The translations under genes and the position numbers were made by a program. Below, piece by piece: positions 63,077 through 64,000 of a stretch of DNA of 64,000 nucleotides; position 1 is the first letter of the stretch, and each line of letters opens with the position of its first letter. Origin of the DNA: Pseudoalteromonas haloplanktis ATCC 14393 (GTDB taxonomy: Bacteria > Pseudomonadota > Gammaproteobacteria > Enterobacterales > Alteromonadaceae); NCBI RefSeq assembly GCF_000238355.1, contig NZ_AHCA01000005.1:62001-126000 (forward strand). The letters run 5' to 3'. A model generated the notes under the pieces. The model worked only from the letters and a program-made list of their open reading frames with translations, was not told the origin of the DNA and did not search any database.

Positions 63077-63508
63077 ATGGATCAATATATTGAATTTGTC
63101 GGTAATCATCCGATATTAAGTTTAGTGTGGGTTGCTTTGGTTGCACTCATTGTTGGCGGTTGGTTTAAAAGTAAGTTTTCAGCAATTCGTCAAATAAATC
63201 CGCAACAATTAACGTTATTAATTAACCGTGAAGACGGTCTAGTTGTAGATATACGTGCCCAAAAAGAATTTAATAATGGTCGTATTGCAGGCGCTGAGCA
63301 CCTTAGCCCTGAAAAAGCTAAACAATCTGACTTTTCAAGCCTTGAAAAGTCTAAGAGTAAACCCATTATATTGGTATGCACCACAGGCATGACTGCCTCA
63401 GGTATTGCAACCGCCATGCATAAAGCTGGTTTTGAATCAGTATATGTATTATCAGGTGGTATGGGGGCATGGCAAAGTGCCGGTCTACCAACGACAACAG
63501 GTCGCTAA
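63077..63508 (+). CDS. yibN: Membrane-anchored rhodanese YibN
   Basis: A 143-residue protein with one membrane segment (about 12-29) and a cytoplasmic rhodanese domain (40-140). The active-site Cys is C101 in CTTGMTASG. In E. coli, YibN is linked to the Sec membrane machinery. I chose the ATG at 63077 (MDQYIEFVGNHPILS), which matches YibN and has GTGGAAGA upstream; a frame start 24 codons earlier looks unlike coding sequence. It leads the conserved yibN-grxC-secB cluster, divergent from gpmI. Confidence 0.92.
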   Translation: MDQYIEFVGNHPILSLVWVALVALIVGGWFKSKFSAIRQINPQQLTLLINREDGLVVDIRAQKEFNNGRIAGAEHLSPEKAKQSDFSSLEKSKSKPIILVCTTGMTASGIATAMHKAGFESVYVLSGGMGAWQSAGLPTTTGR

Positions 63509-63539
63509 TTTACTTAGTTAGGCCGTTAGAGGAATTGTT

Positions 63540-63797
63540 ATGAGTAATGTTGTTCTTTACACCAAAGCGTATTGTCCTTTTTGCCAACGAGCACTGGCAT
63601 TGTTAACCAGTAAAGGTGTGCAATATAAGAATATAGATATCGGTGTACAGCCTGAGCTACGTGATGAAATGATCGCCAAAGCAGGTGGGGCGAGCACAGT
63701 ACCGCAAATCTTTATTAATGATGAGCATATCGGCGGTTGTGACGACATGATGGCGATTGAAGCACAAGGTAAACTTGATGCTAAGTTGAACGCTTAA
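63540..63797 (+). CDS. grxC: Glutaredoxin 3
   Basis: An 85-residue dithiol glutaredoxin, near E. coli Grx3 (83). The active site is C12-P-F-C15 (YCPFCQRA), the cis-proline motif STVPQIF is intact, and GGCDDMMAI is the GSH-binding GG.D turn. It reduces disulfides with glutathione in the cytoplasm. It lies 31 bases after yibN, with secB 38 bases downstream. Confidence 0.96.
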   Translation: MSNVVLYTKAYCPFCQRALALLTSKGVQYKNIDIGVQPELRDEMIAKAGGASTVPQIFINDEHIGGCDDMMAIEAQGKLDAKLNA

Positions 63798-63835
63798 ATA
63801 TTTATTATAAAAACGATTAAAAGTTAGGAATTATT

Positions 63836-64000
63836 ATGAACGAAGAAAATCAGAACGTAGCAGCACAAGAAGAAACAGGCCCACAATTTACTATTCAACG
63901 TATTTACACTAAAGACGTGTCTTTTGAAACGCCTAATTCTCCTGCTATTTTCCAAAAAGAGTGGACACCTGAAGTTAAACTTGATCTTGATACCCGTTCT
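63836..64000 (+). CDS. secB: Protein-export chaperone SecB, 3' end outside the window
   Basis: The first 55 codons of SecB, cut by the window edge. After a short acidic start ([13 protein letters not shown]) the sequence [19 protein letters not shown] matches the conserved SecB opening, followed by [15 protein letters not shown]. SecB keeps preproteins unfolded and hands them to SecA. AGGAATTATT lies just before the ATG. The yibN-grxC-secB order supports the call. Confidence 0.95.
   Translation, partial: MNEENQNVAAQEETGPQFTIQRIYTKDVSFETPNSPAIFQKEWTPEVKLDLDTRS

Overview
The window reads as chromosome of an AT-rich marine gammaproteobacterium of the order Alteromonadales, most likely Pseudoalteromonas. 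The basis is gene order and protein family content: rpsU-yqeY-dnaG-rpoD, ftsY-ftsE-ftsX-rpoH, prmA-dusB-fis, purH/purD, gpmI-envC-ctpA-deacetylase and yibN-grxC-secB, together with large TonB-dependent receptors, a CadC-like/TolB-like regulator next to one of them, and several GGDEF/EAL proteins. No rRNA, tRNA, prophage, transposase or CRISPR array was seen.

Layout. 0-2 kb: the 3' end of an EAL phosphodiesterase overlapping a DUF3034 outer-membrane protein gene and a lipoprotein-type truncated haemoglobin gene. 2-6.2 kb: a rearranged surface-polysaccharide block with a GT9 glycosyltransferase, a 3' remnant of an AMP-forming (ANL) ligase, a glycerol-3-phosphate cytidylyltransferase, a CDP-glycerol glycerophosphotransferase-like gene and a KpsS/KpsC-like gene. 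6-36 kb: accessory and housekeeping genes, including sseA, a TPR-sulfotransferase, two TonB receptors, fbp, a secreted metalloprotease, an MCP, rsuA, a zapE-like ATPase, creA, a LysE exporter, a serine hydrolase, an HDAC-like deacetylase and a CBS-PAS-GGDEF-EAL protein. 36-47 kb: a 7TMR-DISM/EAL protein, purD, a secreted methyltransferase-like protein, purH, fis, dusB, prmA and rpoD. 47-56 kb: dnaG, yqeY, rpsU, rsmD, ftsY, ftsEX and rpoH. 56-64 kb: a repeat-rich insertion carrying a YgfF-like reductase, then the cell-envelope operon gpmI-envC-ctpA-yibQ and yibN-grxC-secB.

The most striking non-coding signal is a set of 7-bp tandem arrays. Three of them abut the stop codon of a gene. Read on that gene's coding strand, all three units fit TCAGCNN (TCAGCCG, TCAGCTC, TCAGCGG). 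Two more heptamer-periodic tracts lie near the largest array. Other notable signals are a perfect CIRCE (HrcA-type) operator in front of rpoH, a 162-bp MITE-like element between yqeY and dnaG, inverted copies of a REP-like element flanking the ygfF-like gene, a 45-bp tandem repeat expansion inside ftsY, and a small six-cysteine secreted peptide encoded just upstream of a membrane-anchored CxxC thioredoxin-fold protein.

All functional calls come from reading sequence motifs and remembered family features; no database search was run.
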